From Halovenus sp. (GTDB lineage: Archaea; Halobacteriota; Halobacteria; Halobacteriales; Haloarculaceae): 27,604 nucleotides of DNA. Below the pieces are notes generated by a model that saw only the letters and a program-made list of their open reading frames with translations, was not told the DNA's origin and did no database searches. The translations under genes and the position numbers were made by a program. The stretch lies in assembly GCA_003551265.1 (NCBI GenBank), contig PUMG01000048.1:1-27604 (forward strand), given 5' to 3'. Positions 7,307 to 14,515 of this stretch are shown piece by piece (the stretch's first letter is position 1; each line of letters begins with the position of its first letter).

Positions 7307-7960
7307 CTAGCCGAAGTTCTCTACTTTCGCCCGGTCATACTCGCCACCGGCGGCCTCGATAGCGGTCATGGCATCGTCGAGAAATGCCGCGAAGCCATAC
7401 ACGAACAGCTGTACGTCTCCAATATCACCTTCCAGCGTCGCCAGTGCCGAATTGACCGCAGTCGAGAGTGACTCTGACTCCTCGAGAACGGCCACGAACG
7501 CACCGTCAGCCTCGACAGCAGCCAGTCGGTCTTCGTGGATTGGCTCGTCGTCCCGGTAGACAACAGCGGTCGTCCCACCGTCAGCGAGGATACGTTCGGC
7601 GATACCGATAGCCGGGCCGATGCCTGGCCCACCGGCAACGAGGCAGCCCTGCGTTTCCCCCTCGTAGTACGCGTTCCCGTAGGGTCCCGAGACGACGATG
7701 TCATCTCCTGGTGAAAGGCTGGAGAGCAACGGAGTCACGTCCCCTCCGGGGTCAATACCGACAGTGAGTTCGAACGTCTCCTCGACAGTGGGCGAGGAGA
7801 TGGTGTAAAAGCGGGAGTACTCCTCGTCGTCGACAGTCAGCACGAGTTTGACGAACTGGCCGGGTGCAGCGTCGAAGTCGGCAGGTGTCTCCACGTCGAG
7901 TGCGATTGCGTTCGGACCCACCTCGCGTATCGCAGTGACCGTCACAGCAGTGTTGTCCAT
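7307..7960 (-). CDS. Ferredoxin-NADP reductase-like FAD oxidoreductase
   Basis: The 217-residue minimal FNR module has a beta-barrel FAD domain with RFYTISSP binding the flavin. An NAD(P) domain follows, with GGPGIGPAIGIAE as the pyrophosphate loop. There is no fused 2Fe-2S domain, and the usual C-terminal CGP motif reads YGF, so the conserved Cys near the flavin is absent. The protein ends VENFG. The ATG at 7960 is chosen; an upstream in-frame start (8014) adds residues that do not look like part of the fold. It is transcribed divergently from korA with 108 bp between, so it could take electrons from the ferredoxin reduced by KorAB and pass them to NAD(P). That role is inferred from context only. 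It ends 21 bp from the convergent methyltransferase. Confidence 0.85.
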   Translation of the reverse strand: MDNTAVTVTAIREVGPNAIALDVETPADFDAAPGQFVKLVLTVDDEEYSRFYTISSPTVEETFELTVGIDPGGDVTPLLSSLSPGDDIVVSGPYGNAYYEGETQGCLVAGGPGIGPAIGIAERILADGGTTAVVYRDDEPIHEDRLAAVEADGAFVAVLEESESLSTAVNSALATLEGDIGDVQLFVYGFAAFLDDAMTAIEAAGGEYDRAKVENFG

Positions 7961-8068
7961 ACACCGTTGTTTCGACGACACGAGCAAGGGACTTTCGTTC
8001 CAGTCATCCGCCACGACGAGGGCGATGACAGAAGGCTTTTCGTTCAGCCCCCGGATATTTGAAGTAAT

Positions 8069-9829
8069 ATGCCCGAAGACCTGAACTGGGCCATCGGCGG
8101 CGAAGCCGGCGATGGAATCGATTCAACGGGGAAAATCTTCGCACAGGCGCTCTCGCGCGCAGGACGACACGTCTACACCTCGAAGGACTTCGCCTCACGT
8201 ATCCGTGGTGGATACACGGCCTACAAGGTCCGGACGTCGGTCGACCGCGTCGAGAGCGTCGTCGACCGGTTGGACATCCTCATCGCGTTGACCCAGCGAA
8301 CGATTGACGAGAATATGGACGAACTCCACGACGGGAGTGTCATCATCTACGACGGCGAGCGGACCACGATGCAGGGCGTCGAAATTCCCGACAATATGAT
8401 CGGGCTCGACGTGCCGCTCAAGAGTCTTGCCGAGGACGCTGGTGGCGCAATCATGCGCAACGTCGTCGCGCTCGGTGTCGCCTGCGAGGTGATGGACTTT
8501 CCCATCGAGAACCTCGATTCGGCGCTCGAGAAGCGATTCGGCGACAAGGGGCGAGCAATCGTCGAGAACAACAGCAAAGCCGCCCTGCTCGGACAGGAGT
8601 ATACAGCCGAGGAGTTCGACTACGACTACGGCTTCGATATCGAGACCACCGACGCAGACTACGTCTTGCTCAACGGGGACGAGGCCATCGGGATGGGCGC
8701 CATCGCGGCAGGCTGTAAGTTCTACGCAGGCTATCCGATCACCCCGGCGACGAACGTGATGGAGTACCTCAGCGGTCGAATCGAGCGCTTCGGCGGGAAA
8801 GTGGTCCAGGCGGAGGACGAACTCGCAGCCATCAACCTCGCGCTCGGAGCAGCCCGCGCGGGGGCACGCTCGATGACAGCCACCTCGGGACCGGGAATCG
8901 ACCTCATGACGGAGACGTTCGGACTGGTGGCGACGAGCGAGACGCCGCTGGTCATCTGTGACGTCATGCGTGCGGGGCCCTCGACGGGGATGCCCACGAA
9001 ACAGGAACAGGGCGACCTCAACATGGTGCTCTACGGCGGCCACGGCGAAATCGACCGCTTCGTCGTCGCGCCAACGACCATCTCGGAGTGTTTCTGGAAG
9101 ACCGTCGAGGCGTTCAACCTCGCCGAGAAGTACCAGATACCGGTGTACCTCGTCTCCGACCTCGCGCTTGCGGTGACAGAACAGACGTTCCCCCCGGAGG
9201 CGTTCGAGATGGACGATGTCGAAATCGAACGTGGAAAGCTGGTCGACGAGGAGACGATCGACACCTGGCTCGACGAACAGGGTCGTTTCCAGCCACACTT
9301 CCCGGCGGCCGACGGTGTCAGCCCCCGTGCACTCCCGGGAACGAAAGGCGGCGCACACATGACGACCGGTCTGGAGCACGACGGTCTCGGACGGCGAACC
9401 GAGGACACGGAGGTCCGGGTCGAGCAGGTCAGAAAGCGCGAGCAGAAAGTCGAAACCGCGAAAGAGCAAGAGGAGTGGGACTACCGCGAGTTCGGTGACT
9501 CCGAGGCCGAAACGCTCGTCGTCTCGTGGGGCTCAAACGAGGGAGCAATACGCGAGGCGCTCGAGTTCCTCGACGACCGTGACATCTCCATTCGGTTCAT
9601 CTCAGTTCCGTACCTGTTCCCGCGACCGGACCTCGCAGACGAAATCGAAGCGGCAGAGACGACGATTGTCGTCGAGTGCAACGCGAAAGGGCAGTTCGCG
9701 AACGTGCTCGAACACGATGTGCTTACACGTGTCGAGCGCATAAACAAGTTCGACGGCGTCCGTTTCAAGGCAGACGAACTGGCCGACGAAATCGAGGCGG
9801 CGCTTGCGCCACAGGAGGTGAAAGCATGA
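8069..9829 (+). CDS. korA: 2-oxoacid:ferredoxin oxidoreductase, alpha subunit (KorA type)
   Basis: The 586-residue fused gamma-alpha subunit pairs with the next gene to oxidise a 2-oxoacid (most likely 2-oxoglutarate) to the acyl-CoA, reducing ferredoxin. This replaces the dehydrogenase complex in the haloarchaeal TCA cycle. The gamma part (about residues 1-190) starts IGGEAGDGIDSTGKIF. The alpha part begins with LLNGDEAIGMGA and contains YPITPATN, the conserved motif at the active-site interface, then SGPGIDLMTE and PSTGMPTKQEQGDL. Length and the two-gene arrangement fit haloarchaeal KorA better than the longer PorA, but substrate choice is not proven by sequence. CTTTT about 30 bp upstream of the ATG is a possible TATA box. 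The stop overlaps the korB start by 4 bp. Confidence 0.92.
   Translation: MPEDLNWAIGGEAGDGIDSTGKIFAQALSRAGRHVYTSKDFASRIRGGYTAYKVRTSVDRVESVVDRLDILIALTQRTIDENMDELHDGSVIIYDGERTTMQGVEIPDNMIGLDVPLKSLAEDAGGAIMRNVVALGVACEVMDFPIENLDSALEKRFGDKGRAIVENNSKAALLGQEYTAEEFDYDYGFDIETTDADYVLLNGDEAIGMGAIAAGCKFYAGYPITPATNVMEYLSGRIERFGGKVVQAEDELAAINLALGAARAGARSMTATSGPGIDLMTETFGLVATSETPLVICDVMRAGPSTGMPTKQEQGDLNMVLYGGHGEIDRFVVAPTTISECFWKTVEAFNLAEKYQIPVYLVSDLALAVTEQTFPPEAFEMDDVEIERGKLVDEETIDTWLDEQGRFQPHFPAADGVSPRALPGTKGGAHMTTGLEHDGLGRRTEDTEVRVEQVRKREQKVETAKEQEEWDYREFGDSEAETLVVSWGSNEGAIREALEFLDDRDISIRFISVPYLFPRPDLADEIEAAETTIVVECNAKGQFANVLEHDVLTRVERINKFDGVRFKADELADEIEAALAPQEVKA
9814..9821 (+). promoter_or_regulatory. 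Strong Shine-Dalgarno for korB
   Basis: GGAGGTGA sits inside the korA 3' end, 4 nt before the korB ATG. It is a full complement of the haloarchaeal 16S 3' end and indicates leadered, coupled translation of korB. This contrasts with the leaderless-looking genes around it and fixes the korB start at 9826. Confidence 0.85.
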
Positions 9830-10689
9830 GTTCAGAGACACGGTTCATAGACTTCAAATCCGACACCCAGCCGACGTGGTGCCCCGGGTGCGGTGACTTC
9901 GGGACGATGAACGGGATGATGAAAGCACTCGCGGAGACGGGCAACCACCCGGACGAGACGTTCATCGTCGCAGGAATCGGTTGTTCGGGCAAGATCGGGA
10001 GCTACATGCACTCGTATGCGCTCCATGGCGTCCACGGCCGGGCGCTCCCCGTGGGAATCGGTGCGAAACTCGCCAACCCCGAACTCGAAGTGATGGTCGC
10101 TGGCGGGGACGGCGACGGCTTCTCCATCGGAGCCGGTCACTTCGTCCACGCGGTCCGCCGGAACGTGGACATGTCCTACGTCGTGATGGACAACCGCATC
10201 TACGGACTCACCAAGGGACAGGCTTCGCCCACTTCGCGCGAGGACTTCGAGACGTCGACGACGCCCGAAGGGCCCAACATGCCGCCAGTGAACCCGCTTG
10301 CGCTTGCACTCTCTGCGGGTGCGACGTTCATCGCACAGTCGTTCTCTTCGGATGCGAAACGCCACACTGAAATCGTCAAAGCAGCGGTCGAACACGACGG
10401 CTTCGGCTTCGTCAACTGCTACTCACCGTGTGTGACGTTCAACGATGTCGATACGTACGACTACTTCCGCGACACAATCGAGGACCTCGCCGAAACGGAC
10501 CACAACCGCAACGACCCTTCCCAGGCCCGTGAGAAGATTCTCGCTGGTGACAAAGAGTACATCGGTGTCCTCTACCAGGACGAGAACAGCGTCCCCTGGG
10601 AAGAACGCGAAGGAGTCACCGAAAACATGGCAGAAATTCCAGACGGTGCTCCAGACGGTGCGATGGACCTCGTCCGGGAATTCTACTGA
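9826..10689 (+). CDS. korB: 2-oxoacid:ferredoxin oxidoreductase, beta subunit (KorB type)
   Basis: The 287-residue thiamine diphosphate-binding beta subunit forms the catalytic pair with KorA. Cluster ligands visible are C19 and C22 (WCPGCGDFG), C53 (GIGCSGK) and a later Cys in YSPCVTFN, consistent with one 4Fe-4S cluster. The thiamine diphosphate and Mg-binding region is GGDGDGFSIG, followed by MDNRIYGLTKGQ. The start is an ATGA overlap with the korA stop, preceded by a strong ribosome-binding site. No separate gamma or ferredoxin-like delta subunit follows, as expected for the two-subunit haloarchaeal enzyme. A 109-bp inverted-repeat element begins on the very next base after the stop codon. 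Confidence 0.94.
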   Translation: MSSETRFIDFKSDTQPTWCPGCGDFGTMNGMMKALAETGNHPDETFIVAGIGCSGKIGSYMHSYALHGVHGRALPVGIGAKLANPELEVMVAGGDGDGFSIGAGHFVHAVRRNVDMSYVVMDNRIYGLTKGQASPTSREDFETSTTPEGPNMPPVNPLALALSAGATFIAQSFSSDAKRHTEIVKAAVEHDGFGFVNCYSPCVTFNDVDTYDYFRDTIEDLAETDHNRNDPSQAREKILAGDKEYIGVLYQDENSVPWEEREGVTENMAEIPDGAPDGAMDLVREFY

Positions 10690-10798
10690 TAGTGATTATT
10701 GCGAGTAGTTTCGCGACCACGTCACACAGACCGGTGTTTCACGCGGTGTCGCTGACTTCTCGTTGCACCATGGCGGTACAGAGTCGCAATAATTCCTA
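10690..10798. repeat. MITE family B, copy 1 (109 bp)
   Basis: The element runs from TAGTGATTATTGCGA to TCGCAATAATTCCTA. The ends are imperfect inverted repeats of about 16 bp (TAG[T/G]GATTATTGCGA type), and no coding capacity lies between. It matches 23248-23436 over its whole length once an inserted 80 bp there is removed; both are then exactly 109 bp. Shared internal blocks include TAGTTTCG, ACCACGTCACACA, GGTGTTTCAC and GGTACAGAGT. It begins immediately after the korB stop codon, so the korAB transcript must end in or read through it. No transposase gene with such ends is in the window. Confidence 0.85.
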
Positions 10799-10826
10799 TG
10801 ACTTCCCCTCAGACGGACTGCGAATA

Positions 10827-11072
10827 TCAGTCTCGGCGATGGGGATGGCCGACGTAGAGGGAAACGACGTTGAGCGCGAGCAGGCCGACGAACGCGAGGA
10901 GCATCGATTGTGATTCGAGACCGGCGACGAGCAGCGAGATGTGCATGAACGGGAGGACGACCGCTGTCCAGAACGCGAGTTGTTTGATTGGTCGGAGAAG
11001 GACCCGGGAGACGCTGGGGACTGATGCCGACCGGACCAGTGCGTCCATCTCGGTCAGGGAGGAACTTGACAT
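10827..11072 (-). CDS. Small two-helix membrane protein
   Basis: The 81-residue protein is unrecognised. A short polar N-terminus (MSSSSLTEMDALVRS) is followed by two hydrophobic segments, at about residues 32-50 (LAFWTAVVLPFMHISLLVA) and 56-73 (MLLAFVGLLALNVVSLYV). It ends GHPHRRD. A TATA-like TATATA lies 32-37 bp upstream of the ATG, which supports the start and a short or absent leader. It stands alone between MITE B1 and an uncharacterised gene. No function can be assigned. Confidence 0.65.
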   Translation of the reverse strand: MSSSSLTEMDALVRSASVPSVSRVLLRPIKQLAFWTAVVLPFMHISLLVAGLESQSMLLAFVGLLALNVVSLYVGHPHRRD

Positions 11073-11103
11073 GGTATCTGAAACAGGCTACACCTGTAAC
11101 CCC

Positions 11104-11109
11104 TATATA
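11104..11109 (-). promoter_or_regulatory. TATA box of the small membrane-protein gene
   Basis: TATATA in an ACCCCTATATAACCGG context lies 32-37 bp before the ATG at 11072, read on the minus strand. It is the clearest TATA box in this neighbourhood. Confidence 0.55.
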
Positions 11110-11202
11110 ACCGGTCGAGCGTTCGCTCTGTTTTGGACGGTTTTATCGCGGTATACGTGAGATAACGAGCAAGAGAGATCGTTTACAACAGCACGAGAGA
11201 CA

Positions 11203-11212
11203 GTTAAAAAAT
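11203..11212 (-). terminator. T-tract terminator after the 164-residue gene
   Basis: On the minus strand the stop codon at 11213-11215 is followed at once by ATTTTTTAAC, a run of six T. Archaeal transcription commonly ends at such oligo-T tracts without a hairpin. Confidence 0.5.
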
Positions 11213-11707
11213 TTATCCGCCGTTCTCGTCGCGTTTCATCGGTTCAGTGAAGTGATTCCTCGCGGGTGGGTCACCGAGCGTTTTGACCTCGATTTCGTGC
11301 GGACCAGCGTTCGTCTGGATACGAACACGGTCACAGAACGCGTCCGCGAGGTTCGCGCGCCAGTCGTTCACCGCGGCGACGTGGCGTTCGTGGTGGCGGT
11401 CGACAGTGTATGTCTCAGCAGGGTCCTCGCGTAACTGCTCTTCTGTTTCGACCGCCGTCGGGTACGATGGGGCGTCCGCTGTCAACAGTCTCTCCGGGTC
11501 GATGTGTATCGGGGCAGTCGCCGTGGGATGAACGTCAGAACGTCCGTCGAGGACGACGTGCAAGCGCGCACGCATGCGGCCGTTGAACGGAGGTGTGACC
11601 CTCAACACCGCCCGTCTGGAGGTTGTCCGGTTCAGCTCCACGGCCGTGACGACATCTTCGACGGTGACTGCGAGCGAACGAATCTGCGTCGGGTCGCCGT
11701 CGTCCAT
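11213..11707 (-). CDS. Uncharacterised haloarchaeal protein
   Basis: The 164-residue acidic, soluble protein has no motif I can name. The N-terminal half reads like a small alpha/beta domain (IRSLAVTVEDVVTAVELN, then RRAVLRVTPPFNGRMRARLHVVL). It is followed by an acidic segment on proline-rich edges (IHIDPERLLTADAPSYP) and a His/Arg-rich helix (DRHHERHVAAVNDWRANL). The C-terminal strand ends in EIEVKTLGDPP. The pattern looks like a conserved haloarchaeal family of unknown function. It is divergent from the response-regulator gene, and the shared 127-bp intergenic region carries a fragment of MITE A. No transmembrane segment or signal peptide is seen. Confidence 0.65.
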   Translation of the reverse strand: MDDGDPTQIRSLAVTVEDVVTAVELNRTTSRRAVLRVTPPFNGRMRARLHVVLDGRSDVHPTATAPIHIDPERLLTADAPSYPTAVETEEQLREDPAETYTVDRHHERHVAAVNDWRANLADAFCDRVRIQTNAGPHEIEVKTLGDPPARNHFTEPMKRDENGG

Positions 11708-11751
11708 ACACCAGAATGGGATGCAACGGTGAAGTGTCTGCCGACCCGTTC

Positions 11752-11772
11752 TGATGACTTACGATAATCCCT
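11752..11772 (-). repeat. 21-bp fragment of MITE family A
   Basis: Read on the plus strand, this 21-mer matches the right end of the 78-bp element at 17388-17465 with one mismatch (20/21, ending ACGATAATCCCT). The other half of the element is not recognisable. It looks like the remnant of an inserted copy in the divergent promoter region between the 164-residue gene and the response regulator. Confidence 0.55.
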
Positions 11773-11834
11773 GTAATTCCCAACTGTTTTATTACCCCCT
11801 CGCCATCTGACCACCAGAACTGAACCAGGGATAC

Positions 11835-12422
11835 ATGACCGAGAATATTACAGCGCTCGTCGTCGACGACGACCGTGATATCGCAGACCTGTACACGACG
11901 TGGCTGACCATGGACCACGACGTACGGACAGCATACAGCGGTGACGAGGCGCTGAAGCGTGTCGACGAGGAGGTTGACGTCGTCTTCCTCGACAGGCAGA
12001 TGCCGGACCGCTCTGGCGACGAGGTGCTCGAACGGATTCGTGAGCGAAGACTTGGATGTCGGGTCGTCATGGTAACTGCGGTGGATCCGGATTTCGACAT
12101 TCTCGGAATGGATTTCGACGACTATCTGACCAAGCCGGTCACCCGAGCGGATCTGGCTGACGTCATCGAGCAGTTGGACGAGCGCGAGGAGTACAGCCAG
12201 ACCGTTCAGGAACTGTTCTCGCTCACCGCGAAGAAAGCGACGCTCGAAGCCGAGAAATCTCCGTCCGAACTGGAAGATACTGAGAAGTATCAGGAACTCA
12301 AAGAGCGCGTCGACGAGCTGAAAGCCGAGGCAGACCCGACGGCGACGAGCCTCGAAGACGACTACGAGTCGCTCTTTCTGGAACTCCCACGCGGTCAGCC
12401 ACGAGACGAGAAGAGCAACTAG
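11835..12422 (+). CDS. HalX-type response regulator
   Basis: The 195-residue protein has a receiver domain (about 1-118) followed by a HalX domain (about 120-185). Receiver residues are the acidic triad DDD at 11-13, the phosphoacceptor D53 (VVFLDRQMP), a Thr in MVTAVD and the Lys of YLTKPV. HalX is a helical output module found almost only in haloarchaea; its mode of action is not well established. No histidine kinase gene is adjacent, so this is an orphan regulator. TTTTATTA at 11787-11794 could be its TATA box, giving a leader of about 15-20 nt. A perfect 6-bp hairpin (AGACAC-CACA-GTGTCT, 12421-12436) overlaps the last two bases of the stop codon. Confidence 0.9.
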   Translation: MTENITALVVDDDRDIADLYTTWLTMDHDVRTAYSGDEALKRVDEEVDVVFLDRQMPDRSGDEVLERIRERRLGCRVVMVTAVDPDFDILGMDFDDYLTKPVTRADLADVIEQLDEREEYSQTVQELFSLTAKKATLEAEKSPSELEDTEKYQELKERVDELKAEADPTATSLEDDYESLFLELPRGQPRDEKSN

Positions 12423-12436
12423 ACACCACAGTGTCT
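12421..12436 (+). other. Hairpin at the stop of the response-regulator gene
   Basis: A perfect 6-bp stem with a CACA loop starts within the TAG stop codon. No T-tract follows, so it is not a classical terminator. It may stabilise the mRNA 3' end or act as a binding site upstream of the next gene's TATA box. Confidence 0.35.
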
Positions 12437-12462
12437 ACACCTGCGCTGTGACAGAAAACCCC

Positions 12463-12468
12463 TTTTAT
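12463..12468 (+). promoter_or_regulatory. TATA-like box of the enoyl-CoA hydratase gene
   Basis: TTTTAT in an ACCCCTTTTATGTTG context lies 28-33 bp upstream of the ATG at 12496, consistent with a leaderless transcript. Confidence 0.5.
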
Positions 12469-12495
12469 GTTGAGCCGCGATGAACACGTAAGACA

Positions 12496-13335
12496 ATGAC
12501 AGACGAACACGTAGACGGGGCGGCAGAGATCGAAACGCTGGCTGAGGACTGCGATCTGGTAAACGCGACTGTCGGTGACCGTGTTGCCGGAGTTGCCACG
12601 GTGACCATCGACCGTCCCGACGCTCGAAACGCGCTCAACGGGCAGTTACGGCGCGAACTCAAAGAGATTTTTGCGGCCATCGAAACGAGCGACGTGCGCG
12701 TCGTCGTTCTGACCGGGTCAGACGAAGCGAAGGCGTTCGTCGCGGGAGCAGACGTCGGCGAGTTGCGCGAGCGAAACGCGATCGAGCAACGTGAAGCCTC
12801 CAAACGCCCACGGGTGTACGAGGTCGTCGACGACCTCCGCCAGCCGGTCATCGCCCGTATCAACGGTCACGCGCTCGGTGGCGGGTCAGAACTCGCCCAG
12901 GGATGTGACGTCCGAATCGCCCACGAACGAGCGAAACTCGGCCAGCCCGAAATCAACCTCGGCATCGTCCCCGGCGGCGGTGCAACACAGCGCCTTCCGC
13001 GTCTCGTCGGGGAGGGCCAGGCAATGCGTCTCATCCTCTCGGGTGAACTCATCGACGCAGAAGAAGCCCGTGACATCGGTCTCGTCGACATCGTCTGTGC
13101 TGACGAGGACGAACTCGACGAGGAGGTGTACGGACTGGCCGAAGCGATGGCGACGAAGAGTCCGGTCGCGCTCGAAATCGGCAAGAAAGCCATCAAAGCC
13201 AGCTCGCGCATGGACCTCGAAGCGGGCATCGAGTACGAGGCGGAGCTATTCGCCGCCCTGTTTTCGACCGCCGACAAGGACGAGGGTATCGACGCCTTCT
13301 TCGAAGACCGAGAGCCCGAGTGGCGAGGGAGATGA
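12496..13335 (+). CDS. Enoyl-CoA hydratase/isomerase (crotonase family)
   Basis: The 279-residue crotonase-fold enzyme probably hydrates trans-2-enoyl-CoA in fatty-acid or amino-acid degradation. The acyl-CoA-binding start is TIDRPDARNALNGQL. The oxyanion-hole segments are AFVAGADVGEL and GHALGGGSELAQGCD. The two catalytic acids seen in true hydratases are both present: the Glu of GGGSEL and the Glu of QPEINLGIVPGGG. The C-terminal helices end FFEDREPEWRGR. The first 20 or so residues are an acidic extension. The stop codon overlaps the start of the next gene (ATGA), implying co-transcription with a membrane PH-domain protein, an unexpected partner. The exact substrate chain length is unknown. 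Confidence 0.9.
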   Translation: MTDEHVDGAAEIETLAEDCDLVNATVGDRVAGVATVTIDRPDARNALNGQLRRELKEIFAAIETSDVRVVVLTGSDEAKAFVAGADVGELRERNAIEQREASKRPRVYEVVDDLRQPVIARINGHALGGGSELAQGCDVRIAHERAKLGQPEINLGIVPGGGATQRLPRLVGEGQAMRLILSGELIDAEEARDIGLVDIVCADEDELDEEVYGLAEAMATKSPVALEIGKKAIKASSRMDLEAGIEYEAELFAALFSTADKDEGIDAFFEDREPEWRGR

Positions 13336-13568
13336 GTGTGCCACCGGAGCCCAGATCAGAGCTCCCTGAGCCAGACGAACCAGTCGTGCACGACATCAGA
13401 CAGGGATGGGACCTGTTCGTCTTCGAGGTAGTGTGTCTCGTTATTTTTTCCGTCACTCTCATGGCCTTAGCGCCGAACATCACCCGGACGACGGCGGTGG
13501 CGATTGCACTGGTTCTGGGGACGGTGCTTGAACTGTTGGTTCAGACGGGTTTCGGTATCACTACATAA
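13332..13568 (+). CDS. Two-TM N-terminal half of a PH-domain membrane protein (frame 1)
   Basis: The 78-residue open frame starts in a 4-bp ATGA overlap with the hydratase gene. A Pro/Glu-rich N-terminus (about 20 residues) is followed by two hydrophobic helices, at about residues 31-51 (LFVFEVVCLVIFSVTLMALA) and 56-73 (TTAVAIALVLGTVLELLV). It ends after TGFGITT at a TAA. Reading on in the -1 frame from GGGTTTC at 13547-13553 gives a typical bacterial-type PH domain. The two frames therefore appear to be one gene of about 158 codons. Standing alone it is a small two-helix membrane protein. Confidence 0.6.
   Translation: MSVPPEPRSELPEPDEPVVHDIRQGWDLFVFEVVCLVIFSVTLMALAPNITRTTAVAIALVLGTVLELLVQTGFGITT
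13547..13553 (+). other. Heptamer GGGTTTC at the frame change (X XXY YYZ)
   Basis: In the reading phase of the upstream frame the sequence reads ACG GGT TTC GGT, so G GGT TTC has the spacing of a canonical -1 slippery heptamer. Slipping back one base gives GGG TTT CGG TAT, which continues directly into the PH domain (RYHYIITSERVI). The zero-frame stop TAA is 12 nt further on. I see no obvious stimulatory hairpin downstream. A one-base deletion in the G or T run would look the same. Confidence 0.4.
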
Positions 13569-13807
13569 TCACGAGCGAGCGAGTCATCAGGAGAAAGCGT
13601 TTCCCGTGGTTGACCGTCGAGCAGGTTCGAACGGAAGATATCGCAGACGTCTCGGCACACGTACGCACCCGCGAGGGACTGTTTGGGCGGGGAACGATTG
13701 TCATCTCACCAAAACACAGCGGTGGCGTGCTCAAACTGTACGAGTGTCGCGAGCCCGAGGCTGTCGCAGAATCGCTGAGAGAGATTGTCGAAGCCAAACG
13801 GGAGTGA
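13553..13807 (+). pseudogene. PH-domain C-terminal half in the -1 frame (frameshifted continuation)
   Basis: This 84-codon segment lacks its own credible start. Possible starts are a TTG at 13610, which would remove the first strands of the domain, and codons upstream that are not starts. It reads RYHYIITSERVIRRKRF, then VEQVRTEDIADVSAHVR, GLFGRGTIVIS, KLYECREPEAVAESLREIV. This is the strand and helix order of bPH_2/YdbT-like PH domains: ITSERVI..R, then an I-x-D-I strand, then LFG-GTI. These domains usually follow two TM helices, exactly what the preceding frame encodes. If the shift is a mutation this is a broken gene. If it is programmed or a sequencing error, it is the second half of a functional membrane protein. 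Confidence 0.6.
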
Positions 13808-13853
13808 TACGTGCCGCAGACGCTCACGGATTGCGTTGCGTTCGGCAGTATAG

Positions 13854-14492
13854 CTACCAGATTTCACCGTCGAGTCCGAGGTGGACGAGAATGCCGACGA
13901 AGAACGTGCCGACGACGCTGACGGCGGCCGCGCGCCGTTCAAACCCGAGTCCATCTTCGAGAATCAGGGGACCGGTGAGCACCCAGACGATACCCACGAG
14001 CGCGGCCGTCAGTGCGAACGTGATGGGGACGCTATGTGTCCAGCCACGGTGTGGCCCGGTGACGTACCCGATAACTGGGTCAACAAGTCCAGCAAGAACG
14101 AACCCTGCAAGCAAGACGACCACGCTGGCGACGAATCCAGGTGGGAGGTCGACTGAACTGTCGAGACCTTCTGCGAGCGCTGCTTCGCCGGGGACGACGA
14201 CGGCAGTCTCAACTGCGTCGACGAGTGGATTCCACGCTAAAATTGCCAGCGAGACGACCCCAACCCAGACGAGTATCCGGAGTGCCCAGACCGCTTTCCT
14301 TCGCGGTATCGAGTTGTGGTGGTCAACATCGGGAAAGATAGCACCCACGAACGTCGTCATCGCCGCGCCGACTGCGCCAGCAACCGCGAGCACAGGGGAG
14401 GCAAACGCTGCGAAGAGTCCGCCACCAACGGCGAGCGCCATCACGACCGCGCCGATTCGACCCCACCGCGAGTGGGTCGGATAGTTTGGCAT
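13854..14492 (-). CDS. YdjM/DUF457-type membrane-bound metal-dependent hydrolase
   Basis: The 212-residue integral membrane protein has about five hydrophobic segments. The metal-site motifs of the LexA-binding/YdjM (membrane-bound metal-dependent hydrolase) family are visible: FPDVDHHNS after the first two helices, PHRGWTHS in the middle and VHLGLDG near the end. A His is also present at the N-terminus (PTHSRWGR). In the family these conserved His/Asp residues line the inner face of the membrane, but the substrate is unknown. The start at 14492 is the only ATG fitting the family. It is preceded on the same strand, 23 bp away, by another membrane protein gene and may be co-transcribed. Confidence 0.85.
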   Translation of the reverse strand: MPNYPTHSRWGRIGAVVMALAVGGGLFAAFASPVLAVAGAVGAAMTTFVGAIFPDVDHHNSIPRRKAVWALRILVWVGVVSLAILAWNPLVDAVETAVVVPGEAALAEGLDSSVDLPPGFVASVVVLLAGFVLAGLVDPVIGYVTGPHRGWTHSVPITFALTAALVGIVWVLTGPLILEDGLGFERRAAAVSVVGTFFVGILVHLGLDGEIW

Positions 14493-14515
14493 ACGTGCCG
14501 GTTGGATGCCAGCCG

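Noticed and set aside
8195..9469. Minus-strand open frame of 424 codons
   Set aside because: It is antisense to korA and shows no recognisable motif; it is a codon-bias shadow.
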